Assembly (NCBI GenBank): GCA_031376285.1
Contig: JANMDN010000018.1
Coordinates: 1 to 13,858 of the forward strand
From: JANMDN01 sp031376285
Lineage (GTDB): Bacteria; Actinomycetota; Thermoleophilia; Miltoncostaeales; Miltoncostaeaceae
Length of the DNA stretch: 13,858 nucleotides
Reading direction: 5' to 3'
Below the pieces are notes generated by a model. The model was not told where the DNA came from. It saw only the letters and a program-made list of their open reading frames with translations, and ran no database searches. The position numbers and the translations under genes are program-made. Below are positions 1 to 7,243 of this stretch, in pieces (the first letter of the stretch is position 1; each line of letters begins with the position of its first letter).

Positions 1-255
1 CCGTTCGTGCGCGGGCCCTATCCGAAGTTCTTTATCGATCGGATGATGTTCGTCTGGATGCAAAACCCGCGGTACCGGGGTGTCATCGCGACCCAGAACG
101 GTGGGGCCGGTTCGTGGAAATGGGAGTGGCGCCAGACCGACAGGTTCCGGGTCGGGTCGAGCACGCGTGACAGTGCCTTCGCCGCGGCCTGGCAATGGTA
201 CGGGGCGGGGAATGTCGCTCGACGCCCCGGCGTACGTCCGGTCATCTGCCCGTAG
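1..255 (+). CDS. 3' end of an unrecognised protein gene (5' end outside window)
   Basis: The reading frame is open from the first base of the window to the TAG at 253-255 and has the high third-position GC of the neighbouring genes, so I read it as the last 84 codons of a gene that starts upstream. A GTG at 7 could act as a start, but no ribosome binding site can be seen before it. The visible protein is rich in aromatic and basic residues, with a tryptophan cluster (WKWEWR at about residues 39-44) and a second one near the C-terminus (AAAWQWYG). There is no membrane segment and no motif I know. The gene converges on copCD, with only 8 nt between the two stop codons. I do not assign a function. 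Confidence 0.6.
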   Translation, partial: PFVRGPYPKFFIDRMMFVWMQNPRYRGVIATQNGGAGSWKWEWRQTDRFRVGSSTRDSAFAAAWQWYGAGNVARRPGVRPVICP

Positions 256-263
256 TGGGCTAC

Positions 264-1676
264 TTACTGGGTCGGTGGCACCTGGGCGACGAGCAGCGAC
301 GCGACCACCACGATCGCCAAGCTGAGGCCGAGCTCAAGGAGCGCGCTGCGGCGCACCAGCGCGATTGTTGCGCGATTCGGCTCGCTGACTCGCTTCAGGG
401 CGAGGACGATTCGCTTATGGCGGAGTCCGAGCGCGATGATCGGAACCAGGAGCGCCAGCTTGTAGAGGATGCTTCGGCCGTAGGACGACGTCCAGAGGTC
501 GGCGGGATCCGAGAGTTCCGTGACCATCCGCAGCGTCCCGGTCACGAGCGCCGCCCCGACCGCGAGGAGGGCCACGCGCGAGAAACGCGAGAGCGTTTCG
601 CCCGCGAGCTGGCGGCCGCTTTGCTCCGAAACCCGCGGCGCGCGCCAGAGGACGACCAGAAGTAGCGCGATGCCCGTCATCCACACCGCGACCGCGACGA
701 GGTGGACGACATCGACACCGATGCTGAGAAGCTGAAAACGACCCGTTCCGGCATGTCCCTGCGCGGAGATCGCCCCAAACGTCGTGAGCGTCAAGATGGC
801 CATGATGGCGGTCGGCACGCGCCGGCCGGTGTCCACGGGCCGGTCTGGGCGATCACCGGCGCCGACCTCCGCGAGGAACTGCCAGATCGCCACAGCGAAG
901 ACGCCGAATAGGAGCCCCGCTCGAAGCTGAGCGAACGAGCCAAAGCGCGTATCGCCCAGGACCCGAGCAAGATCGGTCGGGCGGCCGAGGGCGCCCCCGA
1001 CGCTTGTTCCGAGAATGAGCGCGCTCTTGGTGGCGAGGAGGTAGCCCTCGGCGAGCATGGCTGCCGCCGCGAGCAGCCCGAAGCCGGTCCAATGGGCGTC
1101 ACGCCCCCAGATCGCCAGGCGCCGGCTCTCGCCACCGTCCTTGAGCGTCGCAACTGTGGGACGCCAGATCAGCCACCGGAACGCCAACATGCCGATCAGG
1201 CCACCGAGACACACGAGCTCGAGAAAGCGGGCGCTCACCGCCCAGACGCTCGTGTCGCCAGGGCCCTTCGGTCGCGCGCCTTCGAGCAATGCCGGCCCAA
1301 GCTGAGCGTTGCCCACGCCGAAGACGTGGTAGCTGGCGATGAAGTGCCCGTCAGCCGAAACGACCTGGTACCGGACCGTGTAGGTCCCGTCGGGCAGACT
1401 CGGGCGGAGCGCGACCTGAATCGTCCGTTTGTCGGTCGGGCTCTTGGTCGCGACCCCACCCGTCACGTTGGCGCCTTTGGCGTCGACCACTTCGAGGTCG
1501 GCGCCGGAGAGCAGATCCACCGGCTCGGAGAAGCGGATGCTCAGCTCGAGGGGGGAGACCGCAACCTTGCTGTTTGCCGCCGGGCTGATCAGCACCGGTA
1601 CGGCATGGCCGAGCGCGATCGACGCGGCGCCGAGGAGTATGGCGACGAACGCGAGGAGAGTCATCAGGCGCTTCAC
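264..1676 (-). CDS. CopC-CopD fusion, copper resistance/copper import protein
   Basis: A 470-residue fusion of a periplasmic-type CopC copper-binding domain with a multi-pass CopD membrane domain, predicted to bind copper outside the membrane and pass it inward. Residues 1-23 form a signal peptide. The mature protein would begin with His24 (HAVPV), and Asp109-Gly-His111 follows in ADGHFIASYHVFGV; an N-terminal His with a DxH pair is the known Cu(II) site of CopC proteins. CopC covers about residues 24-122. About eight hydrophobic segments follow between 148 and 466, with histidines typical of CopD at 308 (QGHAG) and 325 (DVVHL). The open frame continues far upstream, but the signal peptide fits only a start at GTG 1676 or ATG 1664. 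I chose GTG because a TANNNT box lies 7 nt before it. Fused CopC-CopD proteins are common in actinobacteria. The gene is divergent from fabI. Confidence 0.9.
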   Translation of the reverse strand: MKRLMTLLAFVAILLGAASIALGHAVPVLISPAANSKVAVSPLELSIRFSEPVDLLSGADLEVVDAKGANVTGGVATKSPTDKRTIQVALRPSLPDGTYTVRYQVVSADGHFIASYHVFGVGNAQLGPALLEGARPKGPGDTSVWAVSARFLELVCLGGLIGMLAFRWLIWRPTVATLKDGGESRRLAIWGRDAHWTGFGLLAAAAMLAEGYLLATKSALILGTSVGGALGRPTDLARVLGDTRFGSFAQLRAGLLFGVFAVAIWQFLAEVGAGDRPDRPVDTGRRVPTAIMAILTLTTFGAISAQGHAGTGRFQLLSIGVDVVHLVAVAVWMTGIALLLVVLWRAPRVSEQSGRQLAGETLSRFSRVALLAVGAALVTGTLRMVTELSDPADLWTSSYGRSILYKLALLVPIIALGLRHKRIVLALKRVSEPNRATIALVRRSALLELGLSLAIVVVASLLVAQVPPTQ

Positions 1677-1683
1677 CCCGTGA

Positions 1684-1689
1684 AGGTTA
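1684..1689 (-). promoter_or_regulatory. Candidate -10 box (TAACCT) for a leaderless copCD transcript
   Basis: TAACCT fits the actinobacterial TANNNT -10 pattern and ends 7 nt before the GTG at 1676. Transcription would therefore begin at or next to the start codon, which agrees with the lack of a ribosome binding site. I see no clear -35 box. The site lies in the 102-bp region shared with the divergent fabI gene. Confidence 0.45.
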
Positions 1690-1739
1690 GGCCGAAGCGC
1701 GCGCACGTGCACGTCCACGCCGACGGCCACCTCGGTTGG

Positions 1740-1745
1740 TAGCGT
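1740..1745 (+). promoter_or_regulatory. Candidate -10 box (TAGCGT) for fabI
   Basis: TAGCGT matches TANNNT and would give a 5' leader of about 25-30 nt that includes the GAGGGAG ribosome binding site before fabI. No convincing -35 box sits 16-18 nt upstream, so this is a pattern match only. Confidence 0.3.
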
Positions 1746-1778
1746 CCGCGCAAACGTGCCGAGACCCGAGGGAGTTTT

Positions 1779-2555
1779 GTGGATCAGCTTTTGGCGGGGC
1801 GTACCGCCCTCATCGTGGGCGTCGCCAACAAGCGCAGCATCGCCTGGGCGATCGCGGAGTCCTTTGCGGGAGCCGGGGGACGTGTCGCCCTGAGCTACCA
1901 GAACGAGCGTACCGAACGGGACGTTCGCAAGCTCGCCGAGACGATCGACGCGCCGTGTATCGGACTCGACGTCCAGGACGACGACATGGTCGTTCGGGCC
2001 GTTGACGAGGCTGCCGCAATCCTCGGCGGCATTGACATTCTCGTGCACGCCGTCGCGTTTGCCCAGGCCGACGACCTGGGGGGGCGCTACGTCGAAACCG
2101 GACGCGAGGGCTTTCGCACCGCGCTCGAGATATCGAGCTATTCGCTCACCTCGCTTGCCCGAGCCGCCGAGCCGCACATGCGTGGCCGGGACGGCGGCGG
2201 GTCGGTGCTCACCCTCAGCTACATCGCGAGCGAGCGCGCCGTTCCGGGCTACAACGTGATGGGTGTCGCGAAGGCAGCGCTCGAATCGATGGTCCGGTAC
2301 CTCGCCTGGGATCTTGGTGAGTTCGGTATCCGTGTCAACGCCATCTCGGCCGGGCCGGTTCGGACCCTCGCGGCACGCGGCATCCCGGGCTTCGGCACCA
2401 TGGCTGACGAAGCGGCCAAGAAGTCGCCGCTTCGCCGGGAGATCACCGCCCAGGACGTCGCCGGCGCTGCGCTCTTCCTCGCCTCTCCGCTCGCTGGAGG
2501 TGTGACCGGTGAGGTGCTCTTCGTGGACGCGGGCTTCCATGCAATGGGCATGTAG
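1779..2555 (+). CDS. fabI: Enoyl-[acyl-carrier-protein] reductase (NADH), FabI type
   Basis: A 258-residue short-chain dehydrogenase of the FabI/InhA branch, which reduces trans-2-enoyl-ACP in the last step of each fatty acid elongation cycle in the cytosol. The N-terminal cofactor motif is the FabI form (GVANKRSIAWAIA, residues 14-26). The catalytic set is Tyr148 (LSY), Tyr158 and Lys165 (YNVMGVAK, the Y-x6-K spacing of the family), followed by the NAISAGPVRTLAA strand and the substrate loop GIPGFGTM. Length is normal for FabI (about 256-262). The residue matching E. coli Gly93, a site of triclosan resistance changes, is Ala93 (VHAVAFA), the form I recall from staphylococcal FabI. The start is GTG, with GAGGGAG at 1768-1774 and a 4-nt gap. 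The gene stands alone, divergent from copCD and convergent with the expansin gene. Confidence 0.95.
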   Translation: MDQLLAGRTALIVGVANKRSIAWAIAESFAGAGGRVALSYQNERTERDVRKLAETIDAPCIGLDVQDDDMVVRAVDEAAAILGGIDILVHAVAFAQADDLGGRYVETGREGFRTALEISSYSLTSLARAAEPHMRGRDGGGSVLTLSYIASERAVPGYNVMGVAKAALESMVRYLAWDLGEFGIRVNAISAGPVRTLAARGIPGFGTMADEAAKKSPLRREITAQDVAGAALFLASPLAGGVTGEVLFVDAGFHAMGM

Positions 2556-2599
2556 CCCGAGCCCCTCCTTACTGAGGGCGCAGAGACGGCATTAAGGAG

Positions 2600-2615
2600 G
2601 ACGCTGGGTAGCGTC
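2600..2615. terminator. Short hairpin between convergent fabI and expansin genes
   Basis: GACGCT, a GGGT loop and AGCGTC form a perfect 6-bp stem that overlaps the expansin stop codon (2614-2616) and lies 45 nt after the fabI stop. No long T-run follows on either strand; the minus strand has only CTCCTT. It could stop or pause transcription from both sides, but a protein-independent terminator is not proven. Confidence 0.35.
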
Positions 2616-3267
2616 AACGGGGGAACTGACCGCGTCCAAGGACGGCGATTCCGGGCCGCAGCGGCACGCCTCGCTCGACGATTCGGTGGCCGCGCGTGTC
2701 GGTGATTCGCAGCGAAAACGGGCCGCTACCAAGGCCGCCGCGCGCCACGAAGTAGCCGTAGTCGGTTCGGCCCAGCTGGCGCCATTTCACGCCCCTTCTC
2801 GCTTCAAGCACCTTGATCGGGTAGCGGTGGTTGCGAACCTGGATCGCAAACCAGTACGGGTTGCTTCCGTCCTTGATCTGCATCGTGATCGGTCCCTTCA
2901 CGGGGCCCGCGACGACCTGCCAGCTGATCGGGATCCGACCTTCGGACCGTGCGCCCAACCGGTCAAACGCCGCGGGACTCAGATCGAGACCGCCGGACGG
3001 GCACGTTGGGCAGAGGTTCGTGACCTCGACAATGACGGCGCCCGCGCCTGGGCCACGAACCTTCAAGAACGCCCCGCAAAGGGACGAACCGCGGAAGTCG
3101 TCTGGGTTCACGGCGGTGTGGAGACTCGACTGGGGTCGTCCGCACGCCCCCACGGGAGTCGGTTCGTAGAACGTGGCCTGTCCTCGGTGCAGCGCCGCGC
3201 CGAACGCCGGCCACGTCACAAGCACGCTCACGAGCGCCGCGGCGGTGGTCAACGCTTGTCGCCGCAT
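2614..3267 (-). CDS. Secreted bacterial expansin (EXLX1-like)
   Basis: A 217-residue exported protein with both expansin domains; such proteins loosen plant or bacterial cell-wall polymers without hydrolysis. Residues 1-24 are a signal peptide. D1, the six-stranded barrel shared with RlpA and GH45, covers about 28-121 (GQATFYEP, GACG, LDLSPAAFDRLG). D2, the binding domain, covers about 122-217. The similarity to B. subtilis EXLX1 as I recall it is clear: IQVRNHRYP, TDYGYFV and the C-terminal QFP ending. The key acid Asp82 of EXLX1 corresponds to Asp95. The D2 aromatic surface is Tyr138-Trp139 and Tyr170, against Trp-Trp and Tyr. The EXLX1 stretch TDLYP is TNLCP here, so Asp71 becomes Asn84 and Tyr73 becomes Cys86, with a second cysteine at 89. 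The ATG at 3267 gives the best signal peptide and lies 6 nt after a TANNNT box. RlpA is a weaker alternative because of D2. Confidence 0.88.
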   Translation of the reverse strand: MRRQALTTAAALVSVLVTWPAFGAALHRGQATFYEPTPVGACGRPQSSLHTAVNPDDFRGSSLCGAFLKVRGPGAGAVIVEVTNLCPTCPSGGLDLSPAAFDRLGARSEGRIPISWQVVAGPVKGPITMQIKDGSNPYWFAIQVRNHRYPIKVLEARRGVKWRQLGRTDYGYFVARGGLGSGPFSLRITDTRGHRIVERGVPLRPGIAVLGRGQFPR

Positions 3268-3273
3268 CCCGTG

Positions 3274-3279
3274 AGGGTA
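3274..3279 (-). promoter_or_regulatory. Candidate -10 box (TACCCT) for a leaderless expansin transcript
   Basis: TACCCT matches TANNNT and ends 6 nt before the ATG at 3267, so the transcript would start at the ATG. No ribosome binding site is visible, as expected for a leaderless message. The -35 region is not recognisable. Confidence 0.45.
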
Positions 3280-3295
3280 GGGCACAATCGCGAGG

Positions 3296-3301
3296 TAGCA
3301 T
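3296..3301 (+). promoter_or_regulatory. Candidate -10 box (TAGCAT) for the ABC transporter operon
   Basis: TAGCAT lies 27 nt before the GTG of the ATPase gene. It would give a leader of about 20 nt containing the strong ribosome binding site GAGGAGG at 3316-3322. No -35 box is obvious. It is back to back with the expansin promoter. Confidence 0.35.
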
Positions 3302-3328
3302 CGAGCAATCAACGCGAGGAGGTCGGTC

Positions 3329-4048
3329 GTGCCGGTTGTCGAGGCAAGTGGGGTCACGAAGGTCTACGGAAGCGGTGACTCAACCGTCGAGGCCCTCGCG
3401 GGCGTGGACATCTCCGTTCCCAAAGGGCAGTTCCTTGCCGTGATGGGCCCCTCCGGCTCCGGTAAGTCGACCCTGATGCACATCATGGCTGGGCTCGACG
3501 GGCCGACGACCGGGAATGTCTCGATCGACGGCGTCGACATCGGCGGGCTGAAGGATCGCCAGCTGACGCTGCTGCGTCGCGAAAAGGTGGGGTTTGTCTT
3601 CCAGTTCTTCAACCTGCTGCCCATGCTGAGCGCGGAGGAGAACATCCTTCTTCCCGAGACGATCGCTGGGCGAAAGCCCGACCGCGAGTGGTTCGCGACG
3701 CTCGTCGATCAGATTGGCCTTGCGGACCGGTTGAAGCATCGACCGGCCGAGCTCTCCGGGGGGCAACAGCAGCGCGTCGCCATCGGCCGGGCGCTCTTCG
3801 CTCGCCCCGCGGTGATCTTCGCCGACGAGCCCACCGGCAACCTCGACTCGAAAACGAGCTCGGAGATCCTCGATCTGCTCCGCCGCTCGGTTGACGATCT
3901 CGGCCAGACGATTGTGATGGTCACCCACGACGCGCGAGCCGCGGCAATGGCAAACCGCGTTGTCTTCCTCCAGGACGGCCGGGTTGTTGCCGACCAGTCA
4001 GGGCTTGACTCCGAGACAATCCTCGACGTGATGAAGGGTCTGGAGTAG
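3329..4048 (+). CDS. ABC transporter ATP-binding protein, LolD/MacB type
   Basis: A 239-residue ATPase subunit that powers the permease encoded 2 nt downstream. All ABC motifs are present: Walker A GPSGSGKST (40-48), Q-loop Gln92 in FVFQFFNLLP, signature LSGGQQQR (142-149), Walker B VIFADEP with catalytic Glu167, the D-loop region GNLDS, and switch His200 (VTHD). The FQFFNLLP and DEPTGNLDS wording is typical of the LolD/MacB/FtsE group, which pairs with FtsX-fold permeases and works by moving lipoproteins or peptides out of the membrane rather than by classic channel transport. The GTG start has a strong ribosome binding site, GAGGAGG at 3316-3322, with a 6-nt gap. The substrate cannot be told from sequence. 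Confidence 0.93.
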   Translation: MPVVEASGVTKVYGSGDSTVEALAGVDISVPKGQFLAVMGPSGSGKSTLMHIMAGLDGPTTGNVSIDGVDIGGLKDRQLTLLRREKVGFVFQFFNLLPMLSAEENILLPETIAGRKPDREWFATLVDQIGLADRLKHRPAELSGGQQQRVAIGRALFARPAVIFADEPTGNLDSKTSSEILDLLRRSVDDLGQTIVMVTHDARAAAMANRVVFLQDGRVVADQSGLDSETILDVMKGLE

Positions 4049-4050
4049 GG

Positions 4051-6603
4051 ATGTTTCGCCTGACGCTGCGCGGCCTCGCAACCCGCAAGCTCCGCGCCGT
4101 CCTCTCGGCACTCGCGATCATCCTCGGCGTCGGGATGATCGCCGCGACGTTCCTCGTTACCGATCGGATTTTCCGGGCCTTTGACGAGATCTTCCAGACC
4201 GCGAACGCCGGAAGCGACGTCGTCCTCACCCGCAAGACCGAGTTCCAGCTAAGTGGCGGAGACCAGCCAGCGCTTCCCGAGTCGACCGTGGCGACCGTCC
4301 AGGCGACCCCGGGTGTCGCAACCGCCGCCGGAGTCGTTGGCGCGATCGGCTACTCGATCGTCGTTGGCAAGGAGTACTTCGAGGCCGTCGGTGGGCCCGA
4401 TCTGGTCTTCTCGACCCCGCCCGAGCCCTTCAACAACAACACCATCGTCGACGGACGCTTCCCGAGCGCACGGGGCGAGATCGCGATCGACAAGGCCCTC
4501 GCCGACCGCGCCAAGGTGCGCGTTGGCCAGCGCATCGGCATCCAAACACCTGATCGGGTCGAGCCGGTCACGCTCGCGGGCGTCTTCAAGTTCGCGAATG
4601 CGTCGATCGGCGGCGCGACGATCAAGCTCCTCACCAAGGACGATGCCCAAGCGTGGTTCGGGAAGGCCGGGGAGTTCACCGTCATCGACGTCGCGGCCGA
4701 ACCGGGAGTTCTCCCGACGGTACTGCGGGACCGCCTTACGGCCGTCCTCCCGGCGAGCGTGAAGGTCCAGACTGGTCGTGAGAACGCCGAGGAGCAGGCC
4801 GACCAGATCAATGATCAACTCGGCTCCATCCTCCGCCCAGCGCTTCTGGCGTTTGGTGTCGTGGCCGTGCTCGTCGCGATCTTCACGATCTTCAACATCT
4901 TCTCGATCACCGTGGCGCAGCGGGCGCGTGAGCTCGCCATGCTCCGCACCATCGGAGCGGCCAAGGGGCAACTCGTCCGGTCGATCCTCCTTGAGGCCCT
5001 CATCATCGGCGTAACAGCGTCGCTGCTCGGCCTTGCGGCCGGGATTGGGCTTGCCCTCGCGATCAGCGCCGCGTTTGACGCCCTCGGTTTCGGTCTTCCG
5101 ACGGCCTCGTTTCAAGTCGAGCCGCGCACGATCGCGATCTCCCTCGCGGTCGGTATCGCGTCGACGCTGCTTGCGGCGCTCATCCCCGCGCTTCGGGCCA
5201 CGCGGGTTGCCCCCGTCGTTGCACTCCGCGAGGGCGCGACGATCCCCCCTGGCCGGTTCGCCCGTTTCACGCCGGTGCTTGCCGGGCTCGCGATCGCGGC
5301 AGGGGCGTTCCTGCTCGTGAACGGACTCGTCCTTTCCGAAGGGGGGGCACAGAGTCGTCTCAGCCAGGCCGGTCTCGGCGCGGTCGTCATCTTCGCCGGG
5401 GTCGGGACGTTCGCGCGCTACCTGGTTCGTCCGCTCGCGCGAGTGCTCGGCGCCCCTGCCGAGGCCGTGAGCTCGGTGTCCGGTCGCCTCGCGCGCGAGA
5501 ACACGGTCCGAAACCCTGCCCGCACGGCGTCGACAGCGGCGGCACTCATGATCGGCGTTGCGCTCGTCGTGTTCGTCTCGGTGTTTGCCGCAGGGCTTCG
5601 CGAGTCGTTTCTCGGAGCGCTCGATCGAACCGTCAAGAGCGATCTCCTGATCGCGGCGAAGGCCCAAGGCCCAGGTGTTCCGATCCCGGCCGGGATGCCC
5701 GACGACCTGCGGAACGTTCCCGGGGTTGCGGCGGTTGCGCCCGTCTACTTCGGCGAGACCAAGGTCCGCGGGACCGTGAGCTTTGTCAACGCGATCGACG
5801 AGGATGCCTCGAAGGTCTACTCGTTTGACTGGCAGAAGGGTGGCAGCGACGCCCTGCTCGCGCAGCTTGGCACTGACGGGGCCCTCGTCGAGCGTGATTG
5901 GGCGACGGCGAACGGCGTGAAGCTCGGCGGCCGGTTCGAGGTCGTCGGGCCAACGTCGCGAATCTCGCTCCGAGTCATCGGGGAGTACAAGGACCCGACG
6001 CTCTTCAACTCGTACACAATCGGCCTTGCCGCCTACGACAAGCTGTTCGCGACGCGGCTGCTGGGTGTGCTGCCGGTCAAGTACGAGGCCAGCGTCGACC
6101 CCGCGACGACGACCGCGGCGGTCAAGGCCATCGCGGATGAGCGCTATCCGTCCGCCAAAGTCCAGTCGAACGCCGAGTTCAAGCAGCAGGTGAGCGACAA
6201 CATCAACCAGCTCCTCGGTCTTTTCTACGTGCTCCTCGGGATTAGCGTGATCATCTCGCTCTTCGGCATCGTGACCACCCTCGTCCTCGCCGTCTTCGAG
6301 CGAACCCGCGAGATCGGAATGATGCGTGCGATCGGCGCGACGCGCGGTCAGGTTGGCGCGATGATCCGTTGGGAGAGCGTGATCATCGCCGCGATGGGCG
6401 GAGTTCTTGGCATCGTGCTCGGCCTGCTCTTCGGGTGGCTCGTCACGAAAGCGCTCGAAAGCGAAGGGCTCGTCTTCGTCGTTCCCACGGGCACACTGAT
6501 CGCGGTCCTGATCGCGGCCGCGATCGCGGGGCTTGTCGCGGCGATTCTCCCTGCGCGCCGAGCTGGCCGCCTGAATCCACTTGACGCGCTTCAGTACGAG
6601 TAG
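4051..6603 (+). CDS. ABC transporter permease, FtsX/MacB type, two FtsX domains
   Basis: An 850-residue membrane protein, the partner of the ATPase upstream (stop TAG, two G, then ATG; ribosome binding site GGAG at 4042-4045). The order is: N-terminal helix (about 17-36); extracellular MacB-like domain (about 37-258); first FtsX domain with three helices (about 262-395, including the cytoplasmic coupling segment RARELAMLRTIGAAKGQL); two middle helices (about 408-428 and 442-462); a further helix (about 495-515); second extracellular domain (about 516-715); and second FtsX domain (about 720-850) with RTREIGMMRAIGATRGQV as its coupling segment. The internal duplication lets one chain supply what two MacB or LolC/E chains supply elsewhere, a layout common in actinobacteria. 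The gene overlaps the next gene by 23 nt if the TTG start there is right. Confidence 0.92.
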   Translation: MFRLTLRGLATRKLRAVLSALAIILGVGMIAATFLVTDRIFRAFDEIFQTANAGSDVVLTRKTEFQLSGGDQPALPESTVATVQATPGVATAAGVVGAIGYSIVVGKEYFEAVGGPDLVFSTPPEPFNNNTIVDGRFPSARGEIAIDKALADRAKVRVGQRIGIQTPDRVEPVTLAGVFKFANASIGGATIKLLTKDDAQAWFGKAGEFTVIDVAAEPGVLPTVLRDRLTAVLPASVKVQTGRENAEEQADQINDQLGSILRPALLAFGVVAVLVAIFTIFNIFSITVAQRARELAMLRTIGAAKGQLVRSILLEALIIGVTASLLGLAAGIGLALAISAAFDALGFGLPTASFQVEPRTIAISLAVGIASTLLAALIPALRATRVAPVVALREGATIPPGRFARFTPVLAGLAIAAGAFLLVNGLVLSEGGAQSRLSQAGLGAVVIFAGVGTFARYLVRPLARVLGAPAEAVSSVSGRLARENTVRNPARTASTAAALMIGVALVVFVSVFAAGLRESFLGALDRTVKSDLLIAAKAQGPGVPIPAGMPDDLRNVPGVAAVAPVYFGETKVRGTVSFVNAIDEDASKVYSFDWQKGGSDALLAQLGTDGALVERDWATANGVKLGGRFEVVGPTSRISLRVIGEYKDPTLFNSYTIGLAAYDKLFATRLLGVLPVKYEASVDPATTTAAVKAIADERYPSAKVQSNAEFKQQVSDNINQLLGLFYVLLGISVIISLFGIVTTLVLAVFERTREIGMMRAIGATRGQVGAMIRWESVIIAAMGGVLGIVLGLLFGWLVTKALESEGLVFVVPTGTLIAVLIAAAIAGLVAAILPARRAGRLNPLDALQYE

Positions 6604-7222
6604 CGAGGACCGGCTCCTCGCATCGGTCGGCATGATCGCCGACACCCACGTCGGCGAGGTGCTCCCCGCCCTTCCTCCTGGCGTTGCGAAGGCCTTCGTT
6701 GGCTGCGAGCTGATCCTGCACGCTGGGGACATCACCGACGTTGCCGTGCTCGCGGAGCTCGGGCGGATTGCGCCCGTGGTTGCCGTCCAAGGCGACCATG
6801 ACCGGGAGGCTGGGATCGACCTTCCACGGCATCGGGTCGTCGAGGTCGCCGGCCGGCGCATCGGGCTCACCCACGGCGACCGCAACCGAGCCGTGCAGCG
6901 CCTCGCGATCGCTCAGACCCTCGTGACGGGCAGGCTCCATCTCGCCGGGTTCCATCGCGACATGGTCCGCCGTTTTCGCCGGGTCGAGTGCATCGTGCAT
7001 GGTCACCTCCATCTACCGTTGACCGCGATGGTCGGCGACGTGCTCGTTGTGAGCCCCGGGGCGGTGCATGTGCCTGAGGGCGACCCGAAGTACGAACGGT
7101 CGCGACGTGGGTCGGTCTACCTTCGCGTCAGGGGGCGGTTGGGTGAGGATGTCAGCCAGGCGTCGGTGGGGGTCCTCGAGATCCGCGAGAGCGGGATTTC
7201 CGTGCGCCGCGTTCCGGTTTGA
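6581..7222 (+). CDS. Calcineurin-like metallophosphoesterase, YfcE-like
   Basis: A protein of up to 213 residues with the motif order of two-metal phosphoesterases: Asp21-x-His23 (IADTH), Gly-Asp50 (HAGD), GDHD at 71-74, His98 (THGD), and Gly141-His142-x-His144 (VHGHLH). Length and compact form fit the YfcE/MJ0936 group of small phosphodiesterases; the natural substrate is unknown. The third motif is normally GN[HC]D, and here the metal-ligand Asn is replaced by Asp72. Two starts are possible, TTG 6581 and ATG 6632. I prefer TTG because ATG 6632 would cut into the first beta strand (ASVGMIADTH), and its overlap with the permease would allow translational coupling. Neither has a good ribosome binding site. 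The close linkage suggests co-expression with the ABC transporter. Confidence 0.85.
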   Translation: MTRFSTSSEDRLLASVGMIADTHVGEVLPALPPGVAKAFVGCELILHAGDITDVAVLAELGRIAPVVAVQGDHDREAGIDLPRHRVVEVAGRRIGLTHGDRNRAVQRLAIAQTLVTGRLHLAGFHRDMVRRFRRVECIVHGHLHLPLTAMVGDVLVVSPGAVHVPEGDPKYERSRRGSVYLRVRGRLGEDVSQASVGVLEIRESGISVRRVPV

Positions 7223-7230
7223 GCGTGCGC

Positions 7231-7236
7231 TAGGCT
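7231..7236 (+). promoter_or_regulatory. Candidate -10 box (TAGGCT) for a leaderless pheA operon
   Basis: TAGGCT matches TANNNT and ends 7 nt before the GTG of pheA, within the only 21-nt gap between the phosphoesterase stop and pheA. No ribosome binding site precedes the GTG. This is the best evidence that pheA-tyrA-sigma-anti-sigma starts its own transcript rather than extending the ABC operon. A -35 box is not clear. Confidence 0.5.
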
Positions 7237-7243
7237 CGCTTTC

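Noticed and set aside
1677..2540. Upstream extension of the copCD frame to a 758-residue protein reaching 2540 on the minus strand
   Set aside because: The added part lies antisense to fabI, is rich in Arg, Gly and Asp with no domain, and would bury the copCD signal peptide inside the chain. It is the usual open antisense frame of GC-rich DNA.
4249..6885. An 878-codon open frame on the minus strand across the permease gene
   Set aside because: It is antisense to a clearly recognised permease and phosphoesterase. Its product is an Arg/Asp/Glu-rich low-complexity string, and the length follows from GC-rich codon usage in the real gene.
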